20,572 nt of DNA from Coprobacillus sp. CAG:698. GTDB lineage: Bacteria; Bacillota_I; Bacilli_A; ML615J-28; CAG-698. Shown here piece after piece: positions 1 to 7,662 of the stretch (position 1 is its first letter; every line of letters begins with the position of its first letter). The stretch covers positions 1 to 20,572 of the forward strand of contig HF988710.1 in assembly GCA_000431235.1 (NCBI GenBank), read 5' to 3'. The position numbers and the translations under genes were made by a program. The notes under the pieces were generated by a model that saw only the letters and a list, made by a program, of their open reading frames with translations, ran no database searches and was not told where the DNA came from.

Positions 1-35
1 AAATAATCACAAGAATTCTTTACAGACCCATATTT

Positions 36-1121
36 TTAATAATTATTTTTATCTTTAAAGTTTTTAATGAAATCAGGGTCTTCAAAATAATTAATTCTCA
101 TAGCTTTACGTACACGTGCAAGAGTTGCATTAGCTTTTTGATTAGCTTTTCGAGTTCCTTCTTTTAAGATATTATAAACTTCATCAATACGTTCTTCATA
201 ATACTTGCGTCTTTCTCTTATAGGCTCAAGGACTTCTTCTAAAACATTTATTAATAGTTTTTTACACTTAACATCTCCTAACCCACCTTTTTCGTAATGA
301 GCTTTCATTTCATCTAATGATTTATATTCAGGTAAATATTTATTAACCATTTCATCTGTAGCAAAACAAGATAAATAAATAAAAACAGGATTATTTTTAG
401 TATCTCCAGGATCTTGAACACGTAAATGATTTGGGTCAGTATACATTCCCATAACTTTAGTTTTTACAGTTTCTTTATCATCGCTTAAATAGATCGTGTT
501 TCCTAATGATTTTGACATCTTGGCTTTTCCATCAGTTCCAACTAAACGAAGGCAATTTTCATTTTCAGGTAATAAGATTTTTGGAAAAACTAAAGTATCT
601 CCATATATTGAATTAAATTTATGAACTATTTCTTGGGTTTGCTCTACCATTGGCATTTGATCTTCCCCAGTAGGTACAATTGTAGCATCAAAGGCAGTTA
701 TATCAGCTGCTTGTGACACTGGATATGTAAAGAAACCTGCAGGGATTGAAGCTTCAAAGTTTCTCATCTTTATCTCATTTTTAACTGTTGGATTTCTTTG
801 TAATCTTGAGACAGTTACTAAGTTTAAATAATACATATTTAATTCTGTTAATGCAGGTATAGCTGATTGAACAAAAATAGTTGTTTTTGATGGATCAATA
901 CCTACTGAAAGATAATCCAATGCAACTTGAAGAAGGTTATCTCTAATCTTATCAGGGTTTTCCGCATTATCAGTTAATGCTTGAGCATCAGCTATCATAA
1001 TATACATTTCATCATATTTTCCTGAATTTTGAAGTTCTACACGCCTACGTAAACTACCGACATAATGTCCTATATGTAATTTCCCAGTTGGCCTATCACC
1101 CGTTAAAATTATATTTTTCAT
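36..1121 (-). CDS. trpS: Tryptophanyl-tRNA synthetase
   Basis: Class I aminoacyl-tRNA synthetase that charges tRNA-Trp in the cytoplasm. The 361-residue product opens with TGDRPTGKLHIGHYVG, containing the HIGH signature at residues 16-19. It carries KMSKS at 201-205, both with their expected flanks, and C-terminal GGLGDVKCKKLL and PIRERR blocks. These features match the TrpS version found in streptococci and many clostridia rather than the shorter B. subtilis TrpS. I chose the ATG at 1121 because AAGGAG lies just upstream and the conserved N-terminus begins there. A longer reading from a TTG at 1166 would add 15 residues that overlap a promoter. It is the last gene of a glnA-pyrG-trpS series, 57 bp after pyrG, and has a possible promoter of its own. 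A C-terminal tail of about 15 residues extends past the usual end. The assignment is firm. Confidence 0.97.
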   Translation of the reverse strand: MKNIILTGDRPTGKLHIGHYVGSLRRRVELQNSGKYDEMYIMIADAQALTDNAENPDKIRDNLLQVALDYLSVGIDPSKTTIFVQSAIPALTELNMYYLNLVTVSRLQRNPTVKNEIKMRNFEASIPAGFFTYPVSQAADITAFDATIVPTGEDQMPMVEQTQEIVHKFNSIYGDTLVFPKILLPENENCLRLVGTDGKAKMSKSLGNTIYLSDDKETVKTKVMGMYTDPNHLRVQDPGDTKNNPVFIYLSCFATDEMVNKYLPEYKSLDEMKAHYEKGGLGDVKCKKLLINVLEEVLEPIRERRKYYEERIDEVYNILKEGTRKANQKANATLARVRKAMRINYFEDPDFIKNFKDKNNY

Positions 1122-1154
1122 TTTTACTCTCCTTGTATAAATAACATTTAAATC

Positions 1155-1163
1155 ATTATACCA
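1155..1163 (-). promoter_or_regulatory. Putative extended -10 promoter of trpS
   Basis: On the minus strand TGGTATAAT (TGN plus a perfect -10) lies between the pyrG stop and the trpS ATG. It would start a transcript with a leader of about 25 nt carrying AAGGAG. There is no good -35 at 17 bp, so it would rely on the extended -10. trpS could therefore be read both from the operon and on its own. Confidence 0.5.
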
Positions 1164-1178
1164 CAAATTATCATTTTT

Positions 1179-2795
1179 TTAAATAGTTTTCTTACTTTTT
1201 TCTAAAGAAGCATTGATGAATCCTTGAAACAATGGATGTGATCTATTTGGTCTAGATAAAAATTCTGGATGAAATTGACAAGCTACAAAGAAATCATTTG
1301 GTGTGTACTCAAGTATTTCTACTAATCCTCTTTCAGGATTTATACCAGCAATTTTCATATTGTTTCTTTCAAAAATATCAATATATTTGTTATTAAATTC
1401 GTATCTATGACGATGTCTTTCTTGAATATTCTTTGTTTTATAACATTTATATGATAATGAATTTTCATTTAATGAACAATCATATAACCCAAGTCGTAAA
1501 GTACCACCTAAATTCTTTACATTAGATTTATCTTCAAGAATTGTTACTATATGATTTTTAGATACATTGTCTTCATCAAATTCCATTGAAGTTGCATCAG
1601 TTAAACCTAAAACATTTCTGGCAAATTCAATTGCACATAATTGCATTCCTAAACAAATACCTAAGAATGGGACATTATGCTCACGAGCATATTTAATTGC
1701 TAGCATTTTCCCTTCTGTTGCTCTTAAACCAAATCCTCCAGGAACTAAAATTCCATCATGCCCTTTTAGAATGTCTTCGTAATTACTTTCATTTATATCA
1801 TCAGCTAAAATCCAGTCAATTTCAATTTTCTTTAAAACCTGATATCCAGCGTGTTTTAAAGCTTCAGTTACAGAAAGGTATGCATCATGAAGTTTTACAT
1901 ATTTACCAACTAAAGCAATTCTAACTACTCCATCTAAATGCTTTATTCTATCTATAATATCATTCCACTCAGTCATATCTGGTTCTTTTGTATCTAACTT
2001 AAAATAGTCACATATATATTTATCAACCTTTTGACTGTGAAGAGAATTAGCAACTTCATAAATTATTTCTTGATCGACCGCTTCCACAACAGCTTCTTTC
2101 TTAACATTACAAAAGAGAGAAATCTTTTCTTTCATTTCTTCTGTAATTTCAACTTCAGTTCTTAATACAATCATATCTGGTTGAATACCAATAGCTCTTA
2201 GTTCTTTAACACTATGTTGTGTTGGTTTTGTCTTAACTTCATTTGATACTTTTAAATAAGGTACAAGAGTATTATGTATATAGAAAGTATTCTCAACGCC
2301 AACGTCATTTCGCCATTGTCTAATGGCTTCTAAGAACGATTGTGATTCAATATCACCAACTGTTCCACCTATTTCAGTTATGATGACATCTGCATTTGAT
2401 GCTTTTGCGGCATCAGCTAGTTTAGCTTTTATTTCGTTTGTTACATGAGGAATTATTTGAACTGTACTTCCAAGATAGTCTCCTCTTCTTTCTTTTTCAA
2501 TTACTGAAGAAAAAACTTTACCTGAAGTTATATTAGAATCTTTAGTTAGTCTTTCATCAATAAACCTCTCATAATGTCCTAAATCTAAATCAGTTTCTGC
2601 TCCATCATCTGTTACATACACTTCTCCATGTTGATATGGGCTCATTGTTCCAGGATCCACATTGATATATGGATCAAACTTTTGCATAAACACTTTTAAT
2701 CCTCGATTTTTAAGTAATCTTCCAATAGATGCTGCACAAATTCCTTTTCCTAAACTTGATACAACTCCACCAGTTACAAATATATATTTTGCCAT
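1179..2795 (-). CDS. pyrG: CTP synthase (glutamine hydrolysing)
   Basis: Converts UTP to CTP with ATP and ammonia taken from glutamine; it is the last step of de novo pyrimidine nucleotide synthesis. At 538 residues it is the usual length. The N-terminal synthetase domain shows the P-loop region FVTGGVVSSLGKG (residues 6-18), then DPGTMSPYQHGEVYV and TDDGAETDLDLGHYERF. The C-terminal class I glutaminase domain has PGGFG, the nucleophile Cys381 in GICLGMQLC, and His509/Glu511 in QFHPEF, so the catalytic triad is intact. The start has AGGTG upstream. It begins 8 bp after glnA, so the glutamine-making and glutamine-using enzymes are cotranscribed. I see no room for the G-start reiterative-transcription leader known from B. 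subtilis pyrG, so control probably comes from the glnA promoter. Confidence 0.98.
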   Translation of the reverse strand: MAKYIFVTGGVVSSLGKGICAASIGRLLKNRGLKVFMQKFDPYINVDPGTMSPYQHGEVYVTDDGAETDLDLGHYERFIDERLTKDSNITSGKVFSSVIEKERRGDYLGSTVQIIPHVTNEIKAKLADAAKASNADVIITEIGGTVGDIESQSFLEAIRQWRNDVGVENTFYIHNTLVPYLKVSNEVKTKPTQHSVKELRAIGIQPDMIVLRTEVEITEEMKEKISLFCNVKKEAVVEAVDQEIIYEVANSLHSQKVDKYICDYFKLDTKEPDMTEWNDIIDRIKHLDGVVRIALVGKYVKLHDAYLSVTEALKHAGYQVLKKIEIDWILADDINESNYEDILKGHDGILVPGGFGLRATEGKMLAIKYAREHNVPFLGICLGMQLCAIEFARNVLGLTDATSMEFDEDNVSKNHIVTILEDKSNVKNLGGTLRLGLYDCSLNENSLSYKCYKTKNIQERHRHRYEFNNKYIDIFERNNMKIAGINPERGLVEILEYTPNDFFVACQFHPEFLSRPNRSHPLFQGFINASLEKSKKTI

Positions 2796-2803
2796 AATTT
2801 CAC

Positions 2804-4135
2804 CTATAGATATTTTTTAATTTCCCAATCACTTATTAACACACGATACTCATCCCATTCTAATTCTTTAGCTTCAATATATTTATTATAAATATGATCT
2901 CCTAATACTTCTTTCATAAACTCACTTCTTTTAAGTTCTTTAACAGCATCTTTTAGATTTTCAGGTAAATTCATAATTCCATGATTCTCTCTTTCTTCAC
3001 GTGTATATTCAAATATATTATCATATACAGGAGGAATTATTTCAAAATTATGTTTAATACCTCTTAAACCGGCCGCTAATATTGCTGCAAAAGCAAGGTA
3101 AGGATTAGCACTTGGGTCAACGTTACGAACTTCAGTCCTTGTTCCTTTACCTCTAACAGCAGGTATACGAATCATTGAACTCCTATTAGCATCACTCCAA
3201 CAAATATAACAAGGAGCCTCATATCCAGGAACTAATCTTTTATAAGAATTAACAATTGGATTTGTTATAGCACTCATTTCGCGGGCGTAAGTTAGTATTC
3301 CACTTATCCATTTTCTGCAGACACTTGATAGTTTCATTGGATCATTTTCATCATAAAAAACATTATTACCATCTTTGTCAGAAAGTGAACAATTCACATG
3401 CATTCCATTTCCAGGTTTAAAAGCTACTGGTTTAGGCATAAATGAAGCATGTAAATTATATCTTCTTGCAACTTGTTTAACAACTTGCTTAAATGTTTGA
3501 ACTCTATCACAAGTTTCAATAACATCAGAATATGTAAAATTAATTTCATTTTGTCCTGGTCCCACCTCATGATGACTGACTTCAACAGTATATCCTAATT
3601 TTTCAAGTTCTAAAACTATATCATGACGACAATTTTCACTACCATCCAATGGTGCTAAATCAAAATAACTTCCTGCATCATTAAATTCTAAAATAGGATT
3701 ACCTTTTTCATCTTGTTTAAACAAATAAAATTCCGGTTCAACTCCAACATTAAAATTTTCAAATCCCATTTCTTTCATTTTATTAACAATTTTTTTTAAA
3801 TTAGCTCTAGGATCTCCTTTAAAAACTTCACCATTTGGTAAGTACACATCACAGAAAAATCTTGCCACTTTTCCATAACTATTTGACTCAAGCGGTAAAA
3901 CCAAAAACGTTGATAAATCAGGGTGTAAATACATATCAGCTTCTTTGATTCGTACAAATCCTTCGATACTAGAACCATCAAACATAACCTTTCCCAATAT
4001 AGCATCTTCTATTCGAGTGCTAGGTATTTCAACACTTTTTATAGTACCTAACATATCTGTAAATTGCAATTTAATATATTTGACATTTTCATTATTTACT
4101 ATTTCAATAATTTCTTCCTTTGTATATTTATTCAT
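2804..4135 (-). CDS. glnA: Glutamine synthetase type I (GSI-alpha)
   Basis: Makes glutamine from glutamate, ammonia and ATP as a cytoplasmic dodecamer. The 443-residue length fits the Bacillus-like GSI-alpha class, which lacks the insertion and adenylylation site of the beta class. Visible motifs are DGSSIEGF (53-60), SHHEVGPGQNEINF (metal and glutamate site), KPGNGMHVN (ATP/ammonium region), RIPAVRGKGTRTEVRN and NPYLAFAAILAAG. Arg62 in EGFVRI matches the arginine linked to feedback inhibition in Bacillus GlnA (family knowledge). The start is supported by AGGTG. It heads glnA-pyrG-trpS behind a strong promoter and is separated from uraA by a terminator. No glnR gene or clear GlnR site (TGTNA-N7-TNACA) is seen upstream. 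Confidence 0.98.
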   Translation of the reverse strand: MNKYTKEEIIEIVNNENVKYIKLQFTDMLGTIKSVEIPSTRIEDAILGKVMFDGSSIEGFVRIKEADMYLHPDLSTFLVLPLESNSYGKVARFFCDVYLPNGEVFKGDPRANLKKIVNKMKEMGFENFNVGVEPEFYLFKQDEKGNPILEFNDAGSYFDLAPLDGSENCRHDIVLELEKLGYTVEVSHHEVGPGQNEINFTYSDVIETCDRVQTFKQVVKQVARRYNLHASFMPKPVAFKPGNGMHVNCSLSDKDGNNVFYDENDPMKLSSVCRKWISGILTYAREMSAITNPIVNSYKRLVPGYEAPCYICWSDANRSSMIRIPAVRGKGTRTEVRNVDPSANPYLAFAAILAAGLRGIKHNFEIIPPVYDNIFEYTREERENHGIMNLPENLKDAVKELKRSEFMKEVLGDHIYNKYIEAKELEWDEYRVLISDWEIKKYL

Positions 4136-4158
4136 ATTAACACCTCATTTTACGCATA

Positions 4159-4186
4159 ATTATATCACACTTCAATAAAATAACAA
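4159..4186 (-). promoter_or_regulatory. glnA promoter
   Basis: Minus strand: TTGTTA (4186-4181), 16-bp spacer, TGA plus TATAAT (-10 at 4164-4159). This is an extended -10 promoter about 24 bp before the ATG, with AGGTG between. The 14-nt block AAGTGTGATATAAT recurs exactly at the Nudix promoter near 8218-8231. Confidence 0.8.
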
Positions 4187-4207
4187 GATATTATTTAAAT
4201 ATCTAAA

Positions 4208-4229
4208 GGCCTAATCAAGCGATTAGGCC
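4208..4229 (-). terminator. Terminator after the uracil permease gene
   Basis: Perfect 9-bp inverted repeat (GGCCTAATC / GATTAGGCC) with a 4-nt loop, beginning 22 bp after the permease stop. On the minus strand it is followed by a T-rich but interrupted tail (TTTAGATATTT). It separates uraA from the glnA promoter. Confidence 0.8.
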
Positions 4230-4251
4230 CACACATATATAGTTTTAAAGA

Positions 4252-5670
4252 TTATTCGTTAACATTTGCTTCTTCTTCAGCATTTTCTGTGTTCTCTTCT
4301 TTTTTCTTATTCTTTAATACTAGATTAACGAGTATACCAATTATTAAAGCACAAGCAATTTCAGTTATCATTACTTTACCAAAAGAAATTGTTAAGCCGC
4401 CAATTCCAATTACAAGAATTGAAGAGACAACAAATAAATTCTTGTCTTCACCTAAATCAACATTTTGAATCATCTTCAAGCCACTAACAGCAATAAATCC
4501 ATATAAGGCAATACATACTCCACCCATTACACAATTTGGAATTGAATCTATTAAAGCTATTATTGGGGAAACAAAAGAAATAAGAATTGCTAAGACAGAA
4601 GCTGCAATGATAGTTAATACAGAAGCATTTTTCGTTATTGCAACACATCCAATGCTTTCACCATAAGTTGTGTTAGGACAACCTCCAAATAAAGCTCCTA
4701 CCATTGAACCAACACCATCGCCTAATAATGTTTTATCTAAACCAGGTTCTACTAATAAATCTTTTTCTATTATTGAAGAAATATTCTTATGATCAGCAAT
4801 ATGCTCAGCAAACACAACGAAGGCAACAGGAGCATATGCTACGAAAATTGTTATTATGTAATTGAAATTCAAATCTTTAAATCCTTTAAAAGCCTCGATA
4901 AAGGTAAAGTCAGGAAGTTTTAAAAATGTTTCAACTGTTACTTTTCCATCAGTTAATAAATTAGTAAATGGTTTAAAATCGATAATTACAAGTTCATTAA
5001 CATTTGCTGTTTTTCCGATAATAGTAAATATTAAGGCTAAAACATATCCTGATGCTATACCTATTATAAATGGTATAAGTTTTACCATTTTCTTTCCATA
5101 TGTAGAAGCAATGATTGTTGAGAAAAGGGTAATAAGGCCACATATGATACATAAATATGTACTAGCTTCGCTATTTTTTGATTTAACTAAATCACCAATA
5201 GCATTTGTTGATAAAGATAATCCTATAATTGCAACTGTTGGACCAATTACAACAGCAGGCATAAGTTTTTCTATCCATTTTACGCCAAATATCTTAACAA
5301 AAATTGCAATAACAACATAAACTAGTCCCGCAAAAATAGCTCCAATAATTAGTCCTAAGAAACCTAAACAAACTGTAGTAGCTCCGGCAAAAGCAGCTGC
5401 CATTGAACCTAGAAAAGCAAATGATGATCCTAAAAATACTGGACTTTTTTTCTTAGTAAACAAAACATACACTAGAGTACCTACACCTGCACCAAATAGT
5501 GCTGCTGCAGAACTCATATTAACATCACCACACCCATATGGAGTCTCGGGATTTGAAACAATAATTGGAACAACTAATGTGGCAGTCATAATAGCTAATA
5601 GCTGTTGCAAAGCGAAAATCAAAAGTTTCGTAAACTTAGGTTTGTCATTGATGTTGTAAATTAATTTCAT
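4252..5670 (-). CDS. uraA: Uracil permease, NCS2 family (UraA/PyrP-like)
   Basis: Integral membrane nucleobase:cation symporter that imports uracil (family knowledge). The 472-residue product is almost wholly hydrophobic, with the roughly 12-14 membrane segments expected of NCS2. It carries the two signature regions of the uracil/xanthine branch: AEHIADH (Glu289) and GGCPNTTYGESIG (Glu338), which match the two substrate-binding glutamates of E. coli UraA. The C-terminus is charged and Glu-rich. The ATG at 5670 follows AGGAGG at a good distance; a longer reading would run through the attenuator. A 26-codon leader ORF and a terminator hairpin lie directly before the Shine-Dalgarno, so expression must depend on reading through it. 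Uracil is the best guess, but xanthine permeases are related; the pyrimidine-style leader favours uracil. Confidence 0.88.
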   Translation of the reverse strand: MKLIYNINDKPKFTKLLIFALQQLLAIMTATLVVPIIVSNPETPYGCGDVNMSSAAALFGAGVGTLVYVLFTKKKSPVFLGSSFAFLGSMAAAFAGATTVCLGFLGLIIGAIFAGLVYVVIAIFVKIFGVKWIEKLMPAVVIGPTVAIIGLSLSTNAIGDLVKSKNSEASTYLCIICGLITLFSTIIASTYGKKMVKLIPFIIGIASGYVLALIFTIIGKTANVNELVIIDFKPFTNLLTDGKVTVETFLKLPDFTFIEAFKGFKDLNFNYIITIFVAYAPVAFVVFAEHIADHKNISSIIEKDLLVEPGLDKTLLGDGVGSMVGALFGGCPNTTYGESIGCVAITKNASVLTIIAASVLAILISFVSPIIALIDSIPNCVMGGVCIALYGFIAVSGLKMIQNVDLGEDKNLFVVSSILVIGIGGLTISFGKVMITEIACALIIGILVNLVLKNKKKEENTENAEEEANVNE

Positions 5671-5685
5671 TTTGTTTTCCTCCTT

Positions 5686-5713
5686 AAAAAATTGAGAGTT
5701 GAAAACAACTCTC
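5686..5713 (-). terminator. Attenuator terminator in the uraA leader
   Basis: Perfect 8-bp stem GAGAGTTG / CAACTCTC with a TTTT loop (minus strand), followed after two bases by six T (5691-5686) and then immediately by the uraA AGGAGG. The roughly 15 bp between hairpin and ATG cannot hold a promoter, so uraA transcription must pass this terminator. The stem begins one base after the stop codon of the leader ORF. I see no competing antiterminator helix in the leader and no PyrR-type binding loop. Confidence 0.85.
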
Positions 5714-5714
5714 A

Positions 5715-5795
5715 TTATTGGTTAGTAAAAAATGTAGTTATGAAAATTATACTACTTAGAACACATACTTTTGTTAACGATTTTAAAGCAAACAT
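5715..5795 (-). CDS. Putative 26-residue leader peptide of uraA
   Basis: A short ORF that starts with MFALKSLTKV and ends with FFTNQ, followed by tandem stops TAA TGA. It has its own strong Shine-Dalgarno (GGAGG, 6 bases before ATG). Two lysines come before a hydrophobic stretch (residues 10-23), so the peptide could also be a small membrane protein. Its stop sits one base before the terminator hairpin that precedes uraA, so a ribosome finishing the peptide would cover the 5' arm of the stem. The coding sequence near the end is U-rich (ATAATTTTC...ACATTTTTTACT). By analogy with the E. coli pyrBI leader this could couple UTP level, RNA polymerase pausing and translation to readthrough. That mechanism is inference; the ORF and its position are seen directly. 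Confidence 0.6.
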   Translation of the reverse strand: MFALKSLTKVCVLSSIIFITTFFTNQ

Positions 5796-5832
5796 AGTTT
5801 TCCTCCACATTTTTTACAATTTTATCTTTTTG

Positions 5833-5862
5833 ATTATAGAACTATTGGAACAAAGAAGTAAA
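5833..5862 (-). promoter_or_regulatory. Possible promoter for the uraA leader
   Basis: Minus strand: TTTACT (5862-5857), 18-bp spacer, perfect TATAAT (5838-5833) overlapping the stop codon of the purine permease gene. It would start transcription about 30 nt before the leader ORF. The -35 is only fair, so cotranscription with the purine permease is an alternative. Confidence 0.4.
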
Positions 5863-7363
5863 CTGCAAATAGAATAGATACTATTACAGCTACTATAGAT
5901 AAATCAAGAACAGGTTTTTCATATTTTACTTCTTCTCCTGCTTCGTTTATATAAGTTTTGTTCTTTCTAAATGCATAAACAATTATCTCAACAACATAAG
6001 TAAGTAAAGTCATTACTGTATATGATAATAAACCAATACCGATACCTTTTGTAATTGAATAAGCTAAACACATAACAATTATAGTTAAGAATGCACTAGT
6101 TGCTTTAATTGGTGTGCTAAAGTCAACATTCTTAACGTTATTTTTCATCATTAATACACCAACATAAATAAGTGCAGAAGCTGCAGCAGCAGATGGGATC
6201 ATAGCAAATACAGGAAGTAAGAAGATTGCTAGGAAGAACATAATTGCAGTTACAAACGCTGTTAAACCAGTTCTACCACCAGCAGCTACTCCTGAACCAC
6301 TTTCTACGAAAGTTGTAACAGTTGATGTTCCACAAATAGCACCAGCTACAGTTCCGATAGCATCAGACATCATAATTTTACCATAATTGTGAGGTTTATT
6401 ATTTTCATCACTTAGGATTGGGTTTCCACCACAACAACCTACAATTGTTCCCATTGTATCAAACATATCGATCATACACATTGTTATAACAAGCATAATT
6501 ACAGTAAATGTAGATCCTGCAGGAAATGGATTTTTAAAGGCATCTGTAAATGATAAGAATACACTATCGTCACCAGCAAAATAGTTTCCAAAGTTTTCCC
6601 AGAACTTCCAAGAAATACCATTTTCAGTTCCTAAGATTACTTTGTAATCTGTAACACCTAAGAAAATACCAAGAATAGTAGCACCTAATATACCAAATAT
6701 TATTGATCCTTTGACTTTTAATTTATCTAAAATTGTAATCACAAATAAACCAAACAAACAAACTATAGCAGCTTGAACTGCATTTCCCCATTTAGAGAAA
6801 TCAATTAGTGAAACTTGTGTATATTCATTTGCAACTATAATTCCAGCATTTTGGAAACCAATATATGCAATAAATAAACCAATTCCTACAGAAATTGCTG
6901 AACGAACAGATACAGGCATACCATCAAATATAACCTCACGAACAGCTTTTCCTTTTATCTTTATTAAAGATAAAGCTAAGAAAATAATTCCTGAAATTAA
7001 TACCATTAAAAAGGCTTGGCCAATAGTGAATTCAAAAGTGTAAGCGTAAGCACCAACACCACCACCGATTATGCTACCAACAAGTGAGTTTAGTCCCATA
7101 CCTGAAGCTTGAGCTAAAGGCATTTTTGCTAGAAAGGCCATTAATAGAGTTCCTATAATTGCACCAAATGCGGTAGCAATAAATAATGATGACCAGCGTG
7201 GATCTCCCGTTGAAGCATAGAAGATTTGATTTGGGTTAACAGTGAGAATGTAACACATTGCTAAGAATGTTACAATACCAGCAATGATTTCTGTTCTAAT
7301 TGTTGATTTACTTGCAGTAATCTTCCAATAAGAATCAATCTTGCTTGTCTTTTTTTCAGACAT
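5834..7363 (-). CDS. pbuG: Hypoxanthine/guanine permease, NCS2 AzgA/PbuG branch
   Basis: Membrane transporter importing purine bases. The 509-residue product has about 12 hydrophobic segments and the marks of the AzgA-like NCS2 branch: GMGLNSLVG (88-96), FDTMGTIVGC (301-310), and VESGSGVAAGGRTGL (353-367). The ATG follows GGAGG. It lies directly downstream of a guanine-class purine riboswitch with its own terminator. This points to hypoxanthine/guanine (PbuG-like) rather than adenine as substrate, because in B. subtilis pbuG is controlled this way. The uracil permease follows it, so the pair forms a nucleobase salvage block. Substrate choice rests on the riboswitch and is inference; the family is firm. 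Confidence 0.88.
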   Translation of the reverse strand: MSEKKTSKIDSYWKITASKSTIRTEIIAGIVTFLAMCYILTVNPNQIFYASTGDPRWSSLFIATAFGAIIGTLLMAFLAKMPLAQASGMGLNSLVGSIIGGGVGAYAYTFEFTIGQAFLMVLISGIIFLALSLIKIKGKAVREVIFDGMPVSVRSAISVGIGLFIAYIGFQNAGIIVANEYTQVSLIDFSKWGNAVQAAIVCLFGLFVITILDKLKVKGSIIFGILGATILGIFLGVTDYKVILGTENGISWKFWENFGNYFAGDDSVFLSFTDAFKNPFPAGSTFTVIMLVITMCMIDMFDTMGTIVGCCGGNPILSDENNKPHNYGKIMMSDAIGTVAGAICGTSTVTTFVESGSGVAAGGRTGLTAFVTAIMFFLAIFLLPVFAMIPSAAAASALIYVGVLMMKNNVKNVDFSTPIKATSAFLTIIVMCLAYSITKGIGIGLLSYTVMTLLTYVVEIIVYAFRKNKTYINEAGEEVKYEKPVLDLSIVAVIVSILFAVYFFVPIVL

Positions 7364-7404
7364 TTTAATTTTCCTCCAATAAGATATTTTTTGAAGTCAA
7401 TTAT

Positions 7405-7434
7405 AAATAAAATAAAAAGAGACACAATGTCTCT
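7405..7434 (-). terminator. Riboswitch expression-platform terminator
   Basis: Perfect 7-bp stem AGAGACA / TGTCTCT with a 3-nt loop, then TTTTTATTTTATTT on the minus strand, before the purine permease gene. The 5' arm AGAGAC is also perfectly complementary to GTCTCT in the aptamer core (7535-7530). A second helix, CCAATT (7448-7443) with AATTGG (7489-7484), could serve as antiterminator. Confidence 0.88.
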
Positions 7435-7492
7435 ATCTACAAAATTGGACGTGCAAAAACATAATTAATTATCTTTTACCCTTCCAATTAGA

Positions 7493-7569
7493 TTTCATTG
7501 TAGTCATGTCGTTACATTGGTGACATGGTAGAGACTTTCGAACCATATTATCGAATTTATACAATTAAA
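7493..7569 (-). ncRNA. Guanine-class purine riboswitch aptamer
   Basis: Minus-strand RNA of 77 nt. P1 pairs TTTAATTGTA (7569-7560) with TACAATGAAA (7502-7493), with one A/G mismatch. P2 is TTCGA/TCGAA with loop AATATGG. J2/3 reads GTCTCTACC. P3 is CATGTC/GACATG with loop ACCAATGTAAC. J3/1 reads AC before the P1 TA. The base that selects the ligand (position 74 in the B. subtilis xpt numbering) is C at 7503, which pairs with guanine or hypoxanthine; adenine riboswitches have U here. With the downstream terminator this is an OFF switch for purine uptake. Confidence 0.93.
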
Positions 7570-7578
7570 CTTCGATTT

Positions 7579-7607
7579 ATTATAACATTTTTCGTCATAA
7601 TAGACAA
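7579..7607 (-). promoter_or_regulatory. Promoter of the riboswitch-purine permease transcript
   Basis: Minus strand: TTGTCT (7607-7602), 17-bp spacer, TATAAT (7584-7579) preceded by TGT, giving an extended -10. The predicted start near 7572 lies a few bases before aptamer P1, as expected for a riboswitch promoter. Confidence 0.85.
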
Positions 7608-7627
7608 GTCTTTTTTAACAAAATGAC

Positions 7628-7660
7628 AATGAAAACATTTCCTGAAAATATTTTTTCATT
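7628..7660 (-). terminator. Weak hairpin after the Nudix gene
   Basis: 8-bp inverted repeat AATGAAAA / TTTTCATT with a 17-nt loop that can pair further (ATTT/AAAT), 2 bp after the Nudix stop. The minus-strand tail is GTCATTTTG, so the T-tract is poor. A likely but imperfect terminator. Confidence 0.4.
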
Positions 7661-7662
7661 AA

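Noticed and set aside
1567..1924. Two overlapping + strand frames opposite pyrG
   Set aside because: Antisense shadows of the conserved glutaminase half of CTP synthase; no ribosome site.
4136..4251. GlnR operator before glnA
   Set aside because: I looked for TGTNA-N7-TNACA around the glnA promoter and found only partial matches.
4862..5320. Open 152-codon frame on the + strand
   Set aside because: It lies wholly antisense to conserved uracil permease sequence, has no ribosome site and no recognisable protein features.
5714..5833. PyrR-binding loop in the uraA leader
   Set aside because: No stretch resembles the conserved PyrR loop, and no antiterminator competing with the hairpin is visible.
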